DNA of 64,000 nt from the NCBI GenBank assembly GCA_963719885.1, contig CAVRDP010000012.1, positions 442,096-506,095 on the forward strand, read 5' to 3'. A program made the translations under genes and the position numbers. This document shows, one piece after another, positions 18,836 to 31,900 of this stretch (its first letter is position 1; each line of letters starts with the position of its first letter). The notes beneath the pieces are model-generated. The model was not told the DNA's origin. It saw only the letters and a program-made list of their open reading frames with translations, and made no database searches. Source of the DNA: JANXQG01 sp963719885. Its GTDB lineage: Bacteria > Planctomycetota > Planctomycetia > Pirellulales > Thermoguttaceae.

Positions 18836-21800
18836 TTAAATGTCCGTCTGTACAGTTGTTTGCACGCTGCCGCCGATACTTGCCATGGGATTCAGCCTGC
18901 CTAGCTTGGCAAGACAAGCGCTTACGGCAGCGTTATGCGTTGCAACGCCGGTCGCCGCCGGACTTTCGGCCGTCACCGCCGTTGCCGGGTTCACTCTGCT
19001 GCCCAGGACAAGATCCACGGCCAGTGCTGGTAGAGCCGAAGCCGTGGGAAGAATCGCCCTTTCGTCCACCGGCGTGCCGAACGGACTCGACATGCTGCTC
19101 GATGTCGGCAGGATCGGCTCGGGGAAGTTGCCGATCGTCACCCGCGGCAGCAAGCGCAGGATATTCGCGGCCGCCGCGCTCGCCTTGCCGTCACCGTTGA
19201 CGGCGCAAGGCCAGCTCGTGGCGATCGTCGCAGTCGCGCTCCTCTGAGCGGAAACGGATGCCAAATTTGGCGTCGTGGCATTGCCGGGAACCGACATGTC
19301 GGCCGCTGCCGGCGCCGCGAATACCAGGTTCGGCGAAGCCGGACTTGCGGAACTCGGCTGGGCAGTCGTCTCGCCCGTGCCACTGGACGCAGCAGCGGAC
19401 GTTGCGGCGGAGGCAGTGGTCGTGTCGTTGGACGCAGTGATGCACGACGGATCGAAGATAAAGGTCCCGCCCGCACCAATCGTCAGGCTCGTGTTTGCGG
19501 CGATCGCAGACGGGTTGGTCGTGATAAGCGTACCCGCGGAGACCATGGTGCCACCGCTATAGCTATTCGTGCCCGTGAGAACCACCGTCCCCTGATCGTC
19601 GACAGTCAGCGACTGCCCCGCGCCGCTGATCCCGCCGGAGATGGTCAATTGACTGCCGGCGGCCGGAAGCACGAGAACGCTGCTGTCCAGTAGGACCGGG
19701 GCGTTAATGGTATCCGAGCCCGCGGCGACGATCAGCGTCGCCGGACTATCGCCGTTATCCAGTTGTAGCGTCCCCCCGGAACCCTGGGCAATCGTGTAAC
19801 CACCCATGCTATCGAACGTTAAATCGGCAAGACTGGGGCTCACGCCGTCCAGGTTCACCGTGCCCCCGGCTACCGAATCGAGGACAACCCCATCCCCGGT
19901 TCCCGTTGTGGAGTCGAAGGTCGTGCTCGTCCACGAAGTAATTGACGGGATCGATGCCGGCAGGACCGGCTCGGGAAAGCTGCTGATGGCCGTTGGAGAC
20001 AGGGAACGCATGACATTTACGTCAACGCCGTTGACTTTGCCATCGCCGTTGAGGTCATAAATCCAGTTCGTGGCGTTGTCCGTCGAGGGCGGCTGAGTAC
20101 GCATCAGGTTGACATCGACCCCCGAGACCTTGCCGTCGCGGTTGACGTCCCCGGGGAGCACGTTGAAGCGGAAAACGAAGTCGCCGCCGGGGGCCCCGTC
20201 GCCGGAGCCGGCGGCAAAGGTGCTCGTGCCGGTGATCCATTCGCCGTCCAAGTCCGCTCCCGCGGCGTCGGTAATACCCGCGGCGGCCAAGTCCAGGTAG
20301 TACTTGTTGGCAGCCAGCGGGCCGCTGAGGGTAAAGGTGGCGACCGTCGTGCTCTGGTTGGTCTCGCCGCTGACGGTGATCCCCGACGGCGTGCCGCCGT
20401 TGTTGCCCGAGTCGCCCAGCAAAAGACTCGCGAGCGCCACGCCGCTGACCGGCTTGCTGAAGACGATGGAGATCGTGTCGACATTGACCCAACCGACGGC
20501 ATTGGCGTTGCTCAATTGCCCTGCGCCGCTGGCCAGTTCGTAGCCCAGCGTGGCGCTGCCCACGCCCGCCGCGGCCAGGGCACTGAAACAGCCCGCCTTC
20601 CAGGCGCTGCCCGAGACATACACGCCCACGATCTCTGGCGCCACGTCAAAGGCCACGGCGCTGCTGACAGGCGTGCTGACGTTGCCCATGTCGCTAACGC
20701 AAAAGCTCAGCGTGCGGTTGGCCGTGTTCGTGGTCGCCTTCTGGGTATCGACGTAGGTCACGCTCCGCAGCACCTGCCGGTAGTCGGCCAAAGTGTCGTT
20801 TCCGCTGAGCGTGAGCACCCCGCTGACGCCGTTGTAGCTGGCCACGATGTTGGTGCCCGTCGTGTTGGCCGCCAGGGTCTCGGCCCCGGCATCCAGCGTG
20901 CCGCCGCTGAGGCTTACCGTGGCAGAGAGCAGATGGCCAGTAAACGAGTCGGCCACCGTCAGGTTCGGGGCCACGGCAACCGCCGAGCCGCCGCGGATGA
21001 ACATCACTGTCCCCGTATTGCCGACGGAAACCACCGGCGGACTGCTGTCGACGGTGAACGTCTGCGACAGTACGTACTCGCCCTGGCTCGTCGGGGTCAG
21101 TGGCGGCGCGGCGATCTCGACAAAATAAGTCCCCGCGGCGAGCGGCTGGTCGATCTCCGCATTCGTGCCGCCAAGATTGTTATTGGCGGACGCCAGAAGC
21201 GTCCCGCTGGCGTCGTAAAGTGCCAGGTACGGGTCAAACGTGTTGGCGAACTGGCCCGTGCCGCTGCCCGGCGTGCTGGTACTCAGCGAAAGATCGCCGG
21301 AGGCAGCCAAAGTCAGCTTGTACCAATTGGGGCCGGTGGTCACGGCACCGAGCACGCTGCCGGCGCTGAGCGTCTGGGCGCCGACGCCGCCCGGCCAGGT
21401 GACCGGAGCGTTGGGCTCGGTATCGAAGTCGGCGTTGCGGGTCACAAAGAGATTATAGGTCGAACCGGTTCCCGATACGCGAAGATAGTAGGTGCCGGTC
21501 GCAGGCGCGACAAAATTATTGATCACCTGCGAGAGATTGGCCGCGGAAATACCCTGGGCCAACAGATTCTGGGCTGCGTTGTAGACTTGCAGGTTGATGC
21601 CGGAACCGGCCGCAGACTCCAGGCCGATGGTCGCCAACTCGCCTGCCGTCAGCGGGAAGCTGTACCAATCCTCCGCTGGCACGACGACCGCCAGACTGAG
21701 ATTATCGAGTTCCAACATGGCCGGGCCGGTATAGGTTTGCGGAATCGTCTCGGAAAAGAAGACCCGCACCGTCTGGCCGGCGTAAGCCGAAAGATTGAAG

Positions 21801-22978
21801 GTCTGCATCTGCCAGCCGAGGTCAGTGACCGGCGCAAACCCCGGGGGAACCTGTTGCGTGTAGAGCGTTTGCAGAACGTCATTGGACGTGTCGCGAAGCG
21901 TTATCTGAAAGGTGCGGCTTTGCGTGCCCGTGCCGTTGCCCGAATAGACGATGCGGTCCCATGTGGTCAGGATGGCGCTGGTTGCGCCGGCCGGGATCGT
22001 AACGTTCTGATAGAGTTGATACTGGAGACCGGCGGCGCCGTCGAAGCCGTTCAGGGCGTCGTAGCTGCCGCTCAACGGCTGTGAGTTGAAGAAGTAGCCG
22101 CCGTAGGCCGGCGATACGGTCCAGGGCGTCAACTGGGAGCCGCCGCTGGAGGTGGCGGTCCAACCGGTGAAGTTGCCGGTTTCGAAGCCGCCGTTGACCA
22201 GCAATTGCTGGCTGCCGTCAAGATTGCCCAGCACCGCCCCGCGGTCCGCCGTGCCGGGGCCCAGGGAAACGAAGCTCGACGTGAGGTCTTGCGCGGTTGC
22301 CAACGTATTGTTGGTGGCGCCGCCGTACGATTCACCCTCGATGGCCGCATTGAGGACAAAAGTTGCTGTGTAAGTCCCGGTGGTCGACCCCACCGCGCCG
22401 ATGCAGAGGGTGTAGTTGCCGGTGGTGGCGGCAGTGACCGTTTCCACCAGGATCGACGAACCGAGCATGGTAGCGGCGGCCGAGCCCAACGTCGCGCCGC
22501 TTGGACCGCAAATTGTGGCCGTCGGCTGCAACGTCGACGACGGATCGACGCCCAGGCTGACCGTCTCTCCGGCGTCGAGCGTCACCGTGTAAACATCGGT
22601 CAGTCCGGGCGAGCTTAGATTGCCGTCGATCGGAGCGGAGTAGACGAGGCTGCCGGCCGGAGATTGAGCGGTGGCCAGCGGATTGACAGTGAGGTCGCGG
22701 GCACTGTCAGTGCCGACGTTTCCGGCCGGATCGGTGCCGGCCACCTGCACGTTGTAGACGCCCGCCACCAGCGGTGCGGCCAGTGCGCTGCCGGGCAACG
22801 TCCAGGTGCCGTCGCCGTTGTTCGTGGCCGGATAGGTCTGGCCAGCGACGGTGACCTGGACGGTCGCCGTAGGATCGTTCACGCCGCCGCTGAGCGTGGG
22901 CGTCGGGCTGAGGGTGGAAAGCGGATTGACAGAGACGACCGGGGCTATGGTGTCCTTGACGAACGTCACGGAGACCAT
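18836..22978 (-). CDS. Giant gene segment g: Ig, PPC, cadherin-like, dockerin and beta-strand repeat
   Basis: A stretch of 1,380 residues. It contains Ig-like and PPC modules, a jelly-roll-like block (YQNVTIPAGATSAILTTWDR), a cadherin-like unit (GTVMFIRGGSAVAVAPNLTV) and a type I dockerin with two calcium loops (DVNRDGKVSGVD, DLNGDGKVNGVD). A beta-strand autotransporter-type repeat follows (GTNSYSGGTMVSAGTLITTN), then a third degenerate loop (AVNGDGKASAAA) and a short tail ending TVQTDI. No exosortase signal or anchor is seen at the C-terminus. Confidence 0.8.
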   Translation of the reverse strand: MVSVTFVKDTIAPVVSVNPLSTLSPTPTLSGGVNDPTATVQVTVAGQTYPATNNGDGTWTLPGSALAAPLVAGVYNVQVAGTDPAGNVGTDSARDLTVNPLATAQSPAGSLVYSAPIDGNLSSPGLTDVYTVTLDAGETVSLGVDPSSTLQPTATICGPSGATLGSAAATMLGSSILVETVTAATTGNYTLCIGAVGSTTGTYTATFVLNAAIEGESYGGATNNTLATAQDLTSSFVSLGPGTADRGAVLGNLDGSQQLLVNGGFETGNFTGWTATSSGGSQLTPWTVSPAYGGYFFNSQPLSGSYDALNGFDGAAGLQYQLYQNVTIPAGATSAILTTWDRIVYSGNGTGTQSRTFQITLRDTSNDVLQTLYTQQVPPGFAPVTDLGWQMQTFNLSAYAGQTVRVFFSETIPQTYTGPAMLELDNLSLAVVVPAEDWYSFPLTAGELATIGLESAAGSGINLQVYNAAQNLLAQGISAANLSQVINNFVAPATGTYYLRVSGTGSTYNLFVTRNADFDTEPNAPVTWPGGVGAQTLSAGSVLGAVTTGPNWYKLTLAASGDLSLSTSTPGSGTGQFANTFDPYLALYDASGTLLASANNNLGGTNAEIDQPLAAGTYFVEIAAPPLTPTSQGEYVLSQTFTVDSSPPVVSVGNTGTVMFIRGGSAVAVAPNLTVADSFTGHLLSATVSLSGGTLDAGAETLAANTTGTNIVASYNGVSGVLTLSGNDTLADYRQVLRSVTYVDTQKATTNTANRTLSFCVSDMGNVSTPVSSAVAFDVAPEIVGVYVSGSAWKAGCFSALAAAGVGSATLGYELASGAGQLSNANAVGWVNVDTISIVFSKPVSGVALASLLLGDSGNNGGTPSGITVSGETNQSTTVATFTLSGPLAANKYYLDLAAAGITDAAGADLDGEWITGTSTFAAGSGDGAPGGDFVFRFNVLPGDVNRDGKVSGVDVNLMRTQPPSTDNATNWIYDLNGDGKVNGVDVNVMRSLSPTAISSFPEPVLPASIPSITSWTSTTFDSTTGTGDGVVLDSVAGGTVNLDGVSPSLADLTFDSMGGYTIAQGSGGTLQLDNGDSPATLIVAAGSDTINAPVLLDSSVLVLPAAGSQLTISGGISGAGQSLTVDDQGTVVLTGTNSYSGGTMVSAGTLITTNPSAIAANTSLTIGAGGTFIFDPSCITASNDTTTASAATSAAASSGTGETTAQPSSASPASPNLVFAAPAAADMSVPGNATTPNLASVSAQRSATATIATSWPCAVNGDGKASAAAANILRLLPRVTIGNFPEPILPTSSSMSSPFGTPVDERAILPTASALPALAVDLVLGSRVNPATAVTAESPAATGVATHNAAVSACLAKLGRLNPMASIGGSVQTTVQTDI

Positions 22979-25900
22979 CGGTCCCCAGTAGCCGGCGCCG
23001 TTCTCGCCGTGGACGTAGATGGTGTGCGTCCCCTGTGCCAGGCCGCTAAAGGCCGCGGCGCGTAAGCGTGCCGCTGACGTTTACCGTGGGACTGGGGGAA
23101 GTTCCGCTCAAGGCAATGCCGCTCCCGTTGGCGCCCACGGTGTCGACAAAATACTCGGCGGCTACGACGGCGTTGCCGGCAAGAGGGTCGCTGACCGTAG
23201 CGCTGATCGTGGGCGGGTGGTTGGCAAGCGCCGGGGTCACCGTGAGATTGGTCGTCGTCGGGCCATTCGTGTCGGGCACGCCCTGCTGGGTCGTCAGGAC
23301 GTATTCGCCCTGGGTGCTGTTCTTGGCGGTGACCTGGATGTAGTAGGTGCCCGCAACGGCCGGCGTGTAGTAGATGGTTTCATTGCGGCCGTCGGCCCCC
23401 ACCGTGCCGCCGGCGAGCAGGTTCCCCGACGGGTCGTAGAGTTGGATGTGTGGCGAGAGGCTGTTTTCGAACTCGCCTGAACCGTCCGCCGGGGTGCCGG
23501 TCGTTACCGTCAGTGGGACGCCTGCCGTGGGAATGTTGACCGAGTACCAGTCGTTATTAACGGAACCGAAGGATAGATTGTCGACGACAAAGGCGCCCGC
23601 CGCGGCGCTGTTAAAGTTGATGACGGCTTCGCCCACTAGCGCTGGTCCGGCATAGACGAACTCGCCCGACGGGAAGGTATAGCCAAGTGGGCTGACTGAG
23701 ACGGTGAACGTGCCGATGAGAGACGAACTCGGCGTGAAAAGGGACACGGTCGCCGCATTGGACACAGTTGCTCCAGCCGCCGAAATCGCCATGCCGAAAG
23801 AAAGTATGGGGCTGGGCTGTGAGAAGTTCAGGGTAAGAAGGCCTGTGGTAAGGCCCTCCAGGCTCGGATCCTGGGTGTAGGCGGTGGTGCCTGGCCCGCC
23901 CGAATCGTAGTCGGCATCAGTCGAGCCCACGGCACCGATCGTGTAGCCGAAAGTGACCCCGTCGAACGTAAGCCCGTTGACCGGCTGGTACGGCAGTTCG
24001 CCGAAGGTTAAGGTGGTCACCCCGCCACCCGCGATCGCGCCGAAGACCTCATTCGTCCCAGTAGTGCTTTGGGCTGTAGCAAAGCTGCTGTTCGGGTGCG
24101 TATCGAATGCCGCATTGCGGGTAACGACCACGTCATAGGTCGCCGCCGCTTGGCCGGTCACGAGGAGATAGTAGGTTCCCCCCGCGGGGATACTGAAGCC
24201 GCTGATCACCTGCGATAGATTGGTCGGCCCCGTCGCGCCACTGGCCAGGGCAACCCCAGCAGGACTTAATAGGGAAATCGCCGTGCCCGAGCCGGATAGA
24301 TTGTCGAGGCCCGCTGTGATGACATCGCCGGCGCTCAGGTTCACAGAGTAGTAGTTGTTCCACGGTGTCGCACTGGCGGCGTTGGAGCCCAGTACCGCCC
24401 CGCGCGTTGCGTTCCCGGACGAACTCAAGCTTTGGAACGATCCGTCCAAGGGCTGGGCCGTGGCGAGGGTGCCGTTGCTCGCGCTGACGAGGTAGGCCGC
24501 CGCGTCCAGGGCCGCGTTGAGCGTGACCTGCACGGTGTAGTTGCCCACGGTCGAGCCCGCCCCGCCAACGATGATCTGGTAGGTGCCGGTCGCCGTCCCC
24601 GTGGTGGCTGTCGCCTGGATGCGCGCATCCTGGCCGGCGGCGGCCGCCGTGGCGGTGCCGATCACCGTACCTGTCGGACTGAGCAACTGCACGCTCGGCT
24701 GCAACGTGGAACTGGTGGGGGTCACCAGCACGCTGATGGTCTGGAGCGGATCGACGGCCAGCGTATAGGTGTGCGTGAGGCCGGGCGCAGCAAGGATATC
24801 CGAGTCGGTCCCGTTGTAAATGAGCGATCCGGCGGGCGCGACGGACGTGAGGGGTACGGGAAATGCCTGGGTTACGATGTCGGTAATGTAGGAGCCCGAG
24901 AAGGCCACATTGGGATAGCCATATTGGTCGAGGACCGCCCCGGCGGCAATGCTGGCCGTCAATGTGCCGTCGCTCGTGATCCCGCTCAAGGTAAAGCTGG
25001 CCGTGGTGTTGCCCGGCAAGACGTTCACCGCGCTGACCGTGGCCCCCGAAATGCCGGACAGGACCAGCGTGCTCGTCGTCACCGATGAAGCCGTGATCGG
25101 CTGATTGAAATTGACATTCAGCGTGACCGCCGCGGCGGGTACCGGGAGGGTCAATACGCCGCCAACCGCCGGGCCGGTCGAGAGAACCGCCAGCGGCGCA
25201 GTAAACGTCGATTGGGCTGCTCGTGCCCGTGGCACCGACGCCGTTATTCACTTTCAAGGTTGCAGCCGGATCGGCTGTGCTGACAGTGACGCTGGCGGTG
25301 CATACGCCCGACACGAAAGTGAGCGAGGTGGGCGAGACCACCAGCGTACCGGCGACGCCCGTTGCGCTGAGCGGAACGGTGGCGTTGCAAACCGTAATCG
25401 GGTTGTTGTCCACGTCGTAGGCTCGCACCGTCACCGGGAATGCCGTTCCCGCCGGGATTGCCGTGGGCAATCCGCTGAACGTATAGTGGTCAACGTCGGC
25501 ATCGTCGATGACGACATTGGCCGTGGCCGTGGGCAGGCCGCTGGCGGTGGCGGTGACCTGAGCGGTCTCGGGGCCGGTGTGCAGGCCGTTATCCACCAGC
25601 GTCGCCGTAAAGGTCGCCGATACGGATCCCGCGGGAATGGTCACCGTCGCCGGCAGCGTCAGTTGCGTGATGTTGCTGGAAGCCAAGGAAACCACCAACG
25701 GTGTGGCGAGCGTGCCGCCGATCTCGACCGTGCCGGAAAGGGTTTGGCCTTTCCAGCCGGAAACCGGCAGACTGATCGCCATGGTCGCGTCTTCGTCCAG
25801 AACGTCGATTGTGGCCACGCCGCTGGTCCAGTTGTCCATCGCCGCGGTCACCGTGACCGGCATCGGGCTGGTCTCAATCACGTGATCGTCCAAGAGCGTG

Positions 25901-28900
25901 GCTGTGAAGTTCACGCTGGTCTGTCCGGCGGGCAGCGTGACCGTCGCGGGAACGGTGAGGTGGGTCGTGCCGCTGGAGCTCAATGCCACGCTGATGTTCT
26001 GCGACGGCGCGGCGCTGGAGGTTATCGTGCCGGTCACCGTGCCGCCGTTTTCCGGGCGCTGGCGGGCAGGCTTACGTTGAGTGTGGCCGTCAGGCCGCTG
26101 TGGACCTCAATCGTGCCGGTTGCGCTGTCGCATCCTGGCGCGGCCGCCGAGATGGTCACCGCCTCGGCCCGTCCAAGAGCCCGGTGTTGACGATCGTGAT
26201 CGGCACCGACACTGAGGTCTGTCCGGCGGGAATGGTCACGGTGGTCGGGACCGTGAGCCGGCTGGGATCGCTGGAAACCAGGCTCACGGTCAGGTTGCTG
26301 GCGGGGGCGACCGGGACACTCAGCGTCCCGTTCACGGTGCCAACGCCCTCGGTCTCATTGGCCGGCAGTGCGAGGGTCAAGGGCGTTCCCAGGCTGAGAA
26401 CGTATTCGCCCTGCGTGCTGCTCTTGGCGGTGACGCAGATGCCGTAGGCGCCGGTAAGCAGCGGCGTATAGTCGATGGTTTCGTTGCGGCCGTCGGCCCC
26501 CACCGTGCCGCTGGCGACGAGGTTCCCCGATGGGTCGTAGAGTTGGATGTGCGGCGAAAGGCTGTTTTCGAACTCGCCAGAGCCGTCCGCCGGGGTGCTC
26601 GTGGCAAAATGCACCGACTGCCCGGCGGTGAGTTGGTCGATGTAATAAGCGTTGGTGCTCGTCGTGGCAAAACTGGCGGCAAAGTTGAACAAGTTCTCGT
26701 GGAAGATGCCGAAATTGCCGGTCCCCCCGTAGTACTCGACTGGAATTGTGTGCGCGATCACTTGGCCAAGGCCGTCCGGGTAATTGAAGCAGACCACCTG
26801 TGAAGCCGTAGCGGTGGAGAGGATGGCCGTGCCGCCGGCTGGCATCGTGCTGCTGGTATAGCCGTGATCGGAATACGTGCCGCCGTCGAGGGTCGTGTTG
26901 GTGATGGTACCGCCGGGGCCGTTGATCAGTCCGCTCGTGGGCGCCAGCACGTTGATGTCGGTCCCACCCAAGGCGACGAAGCTCACCCCCGATGCGCCAG
27001 GAAGGAGGCTATAACCGTACGGCAACGACAAGTTGCCGTTCGCATTATTGACAACCCAAACCCCTCCGCTGGAAACATAGGACTGGATGAGCGGCAAGTC
27101 GGCTTGCACCGTGGAATAGGTGGTCGAAGATTGATCACCCGCCAGTACGATCATGGAATAGGCGGAGAGGTTGGTGGTGGCCAGCGCGGAGGAAGGAATG
27201 AGCGTGACGGTGTAGCCCAACCCTGTGGCGACGGTCGTGTCGGTGTTAAGGCCCCAGGGGAGAACGTCCTGAATGAGGCCCATTTGGATTCCGGATCCGC
27301 CTGGTCCGCCCAGGCGCCTAGGACGACGTGCGTGCCGCCAACGTTCTGGGCCGTGGCGAATGTGCCGTTCGGAAGAAGACTGAAGGCCGCATTGCGGGTG
27401 ATGAGCACGTCATAGCTTGCGGCCGCTTGGCCGGTCACGAGGAAATAGTACGTGCCCCCCGCGGGGATGGTGAAGCTGCTGATCGCCTGCGCGAGGTTGG
27501 TCGGCCCGGTCACACCACTAGCCAAGACAACCCCCGCCGGACTCAATAGGGAGATCGCCGTGCCCGAGCCGGAGAGATTATCGAGGCCGGCGGTGATAAC
27601 GTCGCCGGCGCTGAGGTTGACGGAGTAGTAATTGTTCCAGGGCGTCACCGTGGCCACGTTGGAGCCTAGCACCGCCCCGCGCGTGGCGATGCCCGACGAG
27701 GTCAGGCTTTGGAACGATCCGTCCAGGGGCTGGGCCGTGGCGAGGGTGCCGTTGCTCGTGCCGGCCAAGTAGGCCGCCGCGTCCAGGGCTGCGTTGAGTG
27801 TGACCTGCACCGTGTAGTTGCCCAGCGTCGAGCCGGCCCCGCCCACGACGATCTGGTACGTGCCGGTCGTCGTTCCCGTGGTCGTCGTCGCCTGGATCAG
27901 CGCATCCTGGTTGGCGGCCGCCGCCGTGGCCGTGCCAATCGTAGTACCCGTGGGACTGAGCAACTGCACGCTCGGTTGCAAGGCGGAACTGGTGGGGGTC
28001 ACCAGCACGCTGATGGTCTGGAGCGGATCGACGGCCAACGTATAGGTGTGCGTGAGGCCGGCCGCAGCAAGGATGTCCGAGACGGTCCCGTCGTAAATCA
28101 GCGATCCGGCGGGTGCCACGGAGACGAGCGGCACGGGAAATGCCTGGGTTACGATGTCGGTAATGTAGCTGCCCGAGAAGGCTACGTTGGGATAGCCATT
28201 TTGGTCGAGGACTTTGCCCGCAGCAATGCTAGCCGTGAGCGTGCCGTCGCTCGTGATCCCACTGATGGTAAAGCTGGCCGTGGTGTTGCCCGGCAAGATG
28301 CTCACGGCGCCGACCGTGGCCCCCGTGATTCCAGACAGGACGAGACTGCCGGTAGTGATCGATGCCGGCGTGATCGGCTGATTGAAAGTGACGTTTAGCG
28401 TGACTGCCGCGGCGGGCACCGGGAGGGTCAACGCGCCGCCCACCGGCGGGCTGGTCGAGAGGACCGCCAGCGGCGCGTAGACGTCGATCGGGCTGCTCGT
28501 GCCCGTTGCGCCGATACCGTTGTTCAATTTCAAGGTTGCAGCCGGATCGGCTGTGCTGACAGTGACGCTGGCGGTGCATACGCCCGACACGAAAGTGAGC
28601 GAGGTGGGCGAGACCACCAGCGTACCACCGACGCCCGTTGCGCTGAGCGGAACGGTGGCGTTGCAAACGGTAATCAGGTTGTTGTCCACGTCGTAGGCCC
28701 GCACCGTCACGGGGAAGGACGTTCCCGCCGGGATCGCCGTGGGCAAGCCGCTGAACGTGTAGTGGTCAACGTCGGCATCGTCGATGACGACATTGGCCGT
28801 GGCCGTGGGCAGGCCGCTGGCGGTGGCGGTGACCTGAGCGGTCTCGGGGCCGGTGTGCAGGCCGTTATCCACCAACGTCGCCGTAAAGGTCGTCGATACC

Positions 28901-31900
28901 GATCCGGCGGGAATGGTCACCGTCGCCGGCACGGTCAATTGCGTGGTATTACTGGATGCCAGAGAAACCACCAACGGCGTGGTCAGCGTGCCGCCGATCT
29001 GCACCGTGCCGGAAAGCGTCTGGCCTTTCCAGCCGGATGCCGGCAGGCTAATGGCCATCGTCGCGTCCTCGTCCAGGATGTTGATCGTGGCCGTGCCGCT
29101 GGTCCAGTTCTCCACCGCCGCGGTCACCGTCACCGGCATCGGGCTCGACTCGATGATGTGATCGTCCAGGAGTGTCGCCGTGAAGTTCACGCTCGTCTGT
29201 CCGGCGGGCAGCGTAACCGTGGCCGGCACCGTCAGGTGGGTCGTGCCGCTGGAGGTCAATGCCACGCTGATATTCTGCGACGGCGCGGCGCTGGACGTGA
29301 TCGTGCCGGTCACCGTGCCGCCGTTCTCCGGGGCGCTGGCGGGCAGGCTCATGCTCAGCGTGGCCGCCAGGTCGTCATGGACCTCGATCGTGCCGGTGGC
29401 GTTCAAATAGCCTGACGCCGTAGCGGTGACGGTCACAGCCTCGGGTCCGTCCAAGAGCCCGGTGTTGATGGTCGTGATCGGCACCGACACCGAAGTCTGG
29501 CCGCCGGGGATCGTCACGCTGGCCGGTACGGTAAGCCGGTTGGTATCGCTGGAGGCAAGATTCACGACCAGGTCCGAGCCCAAGGCCGCCGGAATACTGA
29601 TGGTCCCATTCGTAACAGGGTTGCCTTCCGTCGTATTGGCGGGGACGGTCAGCGTTAATGGGGGCAGGGCCAAGACGTTGAAGGTATTGCTCGTGCCGAC
29701 CTGACCTGCGCCGTCGTCGGCCTGCAAATACATGGCGGTTGCCGTCTGCTGTACGGTTATATTGGTCGTTGCGACCCCATTGGTGAACGTCACGGCCGTG
29801 GGAGTGATGGGCACCGGCGTTCTTAATTGCGCTTGGTACAGACTCGCGGCTGCTGCCCGGTTCGTAGCGAACACCATGTAGTAAGTCAAGGTCGTCGAGG
29901 CCCCGGCGGCGAGCGTCCCAATGTTGAATGCCAGGTTTGAGTTGACGTCGGCTGACGCGCCGCCAGGGTTCACCGGCCCATTGATCACCGTGAAGGGACT
30001 GGTGATGTTGAAACCCTGCGCCCCCGCCACCGCCCGTGGATCGTTCGAGCCCATGGCGATCGTCAGGCCGTTGGGATACGTCGGCGAGTAGTAGTATACG
30101 GCTTCCACGTATTGGCCGCCGAACAAGACATTGTTATCCGTGTTGTAGCTGCCGGCGAGTGAATACCCTTGATCCGGGTCATAGGCCTCCATCCAGGCTA
30201 CGTTGCTCAAGGCCGCAGCCGTCGTGTTCTGCAGTTGGACGTGGAAACTTACTGCGTCACTGGTCGGCTGGAACCAAATGTCGCGGGTGACTTGAATGCC
30301 CCCCGCGCCGCCCGTCGCCTGGGCGTGCAGCACGCCTCCGGCGGAAACATTCTGCACCGTCATGGTCATGGGGTTCGACAAATCGTCGGATGCGGCGGCG
30401 TTGTGATAAACGTTCCCGTTCACAGCCAGCGAAATCGCCGCGAAGGGGCTCCCCGGCAGGAGAAAATCGTCCCCAAGATAATTGGCCCCCAGGCTCACGT
30501 CCTCATCGACTAACGAACCGTCGGCATTCACGCCCAATTGCAGGTCGGTCCCCAAGAGCTTGATATTCCCCGAGGCGATCGGCGCACCCGGCACGGGAAC
30601 GACACTCGAGGCGCCGTTCATCCAACCGGTCAACGCAGTGCTGCCATTAAACCCCGTGGCCGTATAGCCATTCGCATCCTTGGCCGTCAGGGTCACGGGG
30701 AAGGCGATGTTCTCCGACTGCGGCGAAACGATTGCGCCCCACTGGAAGCTTGCCACGGCACCGGCTTGAATGGCAAACACGTTGCTCGTACCCATGGCCC
30801 CCGCGGCGTTGGCCAAGTGCAACGTCACGGTCGGGTCGGCCGCATTGACCGTGACGTTGCCGGTCCAGGTCCCATTGACAAATGTCACTGTCGTGGGCGT
30901 GATCGAAAGCGAGCCCGCTTGTCCCGTCGCGCTCAGCGTGGCGCTGCCGTCGTAGACCAGGATCGGGTTGTTGAGGAAGTCGCGGGCCGTGGCCGTCACC
31001 GAGAAGGCCACGCCGTCCGTTTCCGGACCCGCGATCGTGCTCCACGTGTAGTGGTCAACGTCGGAATCGTCGATGACGACATTGGCCGTGGCGGTGGGCA
31101 GGCCGCTGGCGGTGGCGGTGACCTGAGCGGTCTCAGGTCCGGTGTGCAGGCCGTTATCCACCAGCGTCGCCGTAAAGGTCGCCGATACGGATCCCGCGGG
31201 AATGGTCACCGTCGCCGGCAGCGTCAGTTGCGTGGTGTTGCTGGAAGCCAAGGAAACCACCAACGGTGCGGCCAGCGTGCCGCCGATCTGCACCGTTCCG
31301 GAAAGCGTCTGGCCCTTCCAACCGGATGCCGGCAGGCTGATGGCCATCGTCGCGTCCTCGTCCAGGATGTTGATCGTGGCCGTGCCGCTGGTCCAGTTCT
31401 CCACCGCCGCGGTTACCGTCACCGGCATCGGGCCCGACTCGATGATGTGATCGTCCAGGAGTGTCGCCGTGAAGTTCACGCTCGTCTGTCCGGCGGGCAG
31501 CGTGACCGTGGCCGGCACCGTCAGGTGGGTCGTGCCGCTGGAGGTCAATGCCACGCTGATATTCTGCGACGGCGCGGCGCTGGACGTGATCGTGCCGGTC
31601 ACCGTGCCGCCGTTCTCCGGGTGCTGGCGGGCAGGCTCATGCTCAGCGTGGCCGTCAGGTCGTCATGGACCTCGATCGTACCGGTGGCGTTCAAATAGCC
31701 TGACGCCGTAGCGGTGACGACCACGGCCTCGGGCCCGTCCAAAAGTCCGGTGTTGATGATCGTGATCGGCAGCACCGCCGAAGTCTGGCCGGCAAGAATG
31801 GTCACGCTGGCCGGCACGGTCAGCCGGTTCGTATCGCTGGAGGCAAGACTCACGACCAGAGGACTTGCCAAAGCCGTCGGGATGGTGACGGTCCCGTCCA

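Noticed and set aside
20516..22084. Long plus-strand open frame opposite the giant gene
   Set aside because: Arg/Gly-rich shadow with no domain; the minus strand encodes clear PPC, Ig and dockerin modules.
24109..31740. Repeated modules considered as a CRISPR array or tandem satellite
   Set aside because: Units are hundreds of bases long, coding and in frame with Calx-beta and PPC domains; no spacers.
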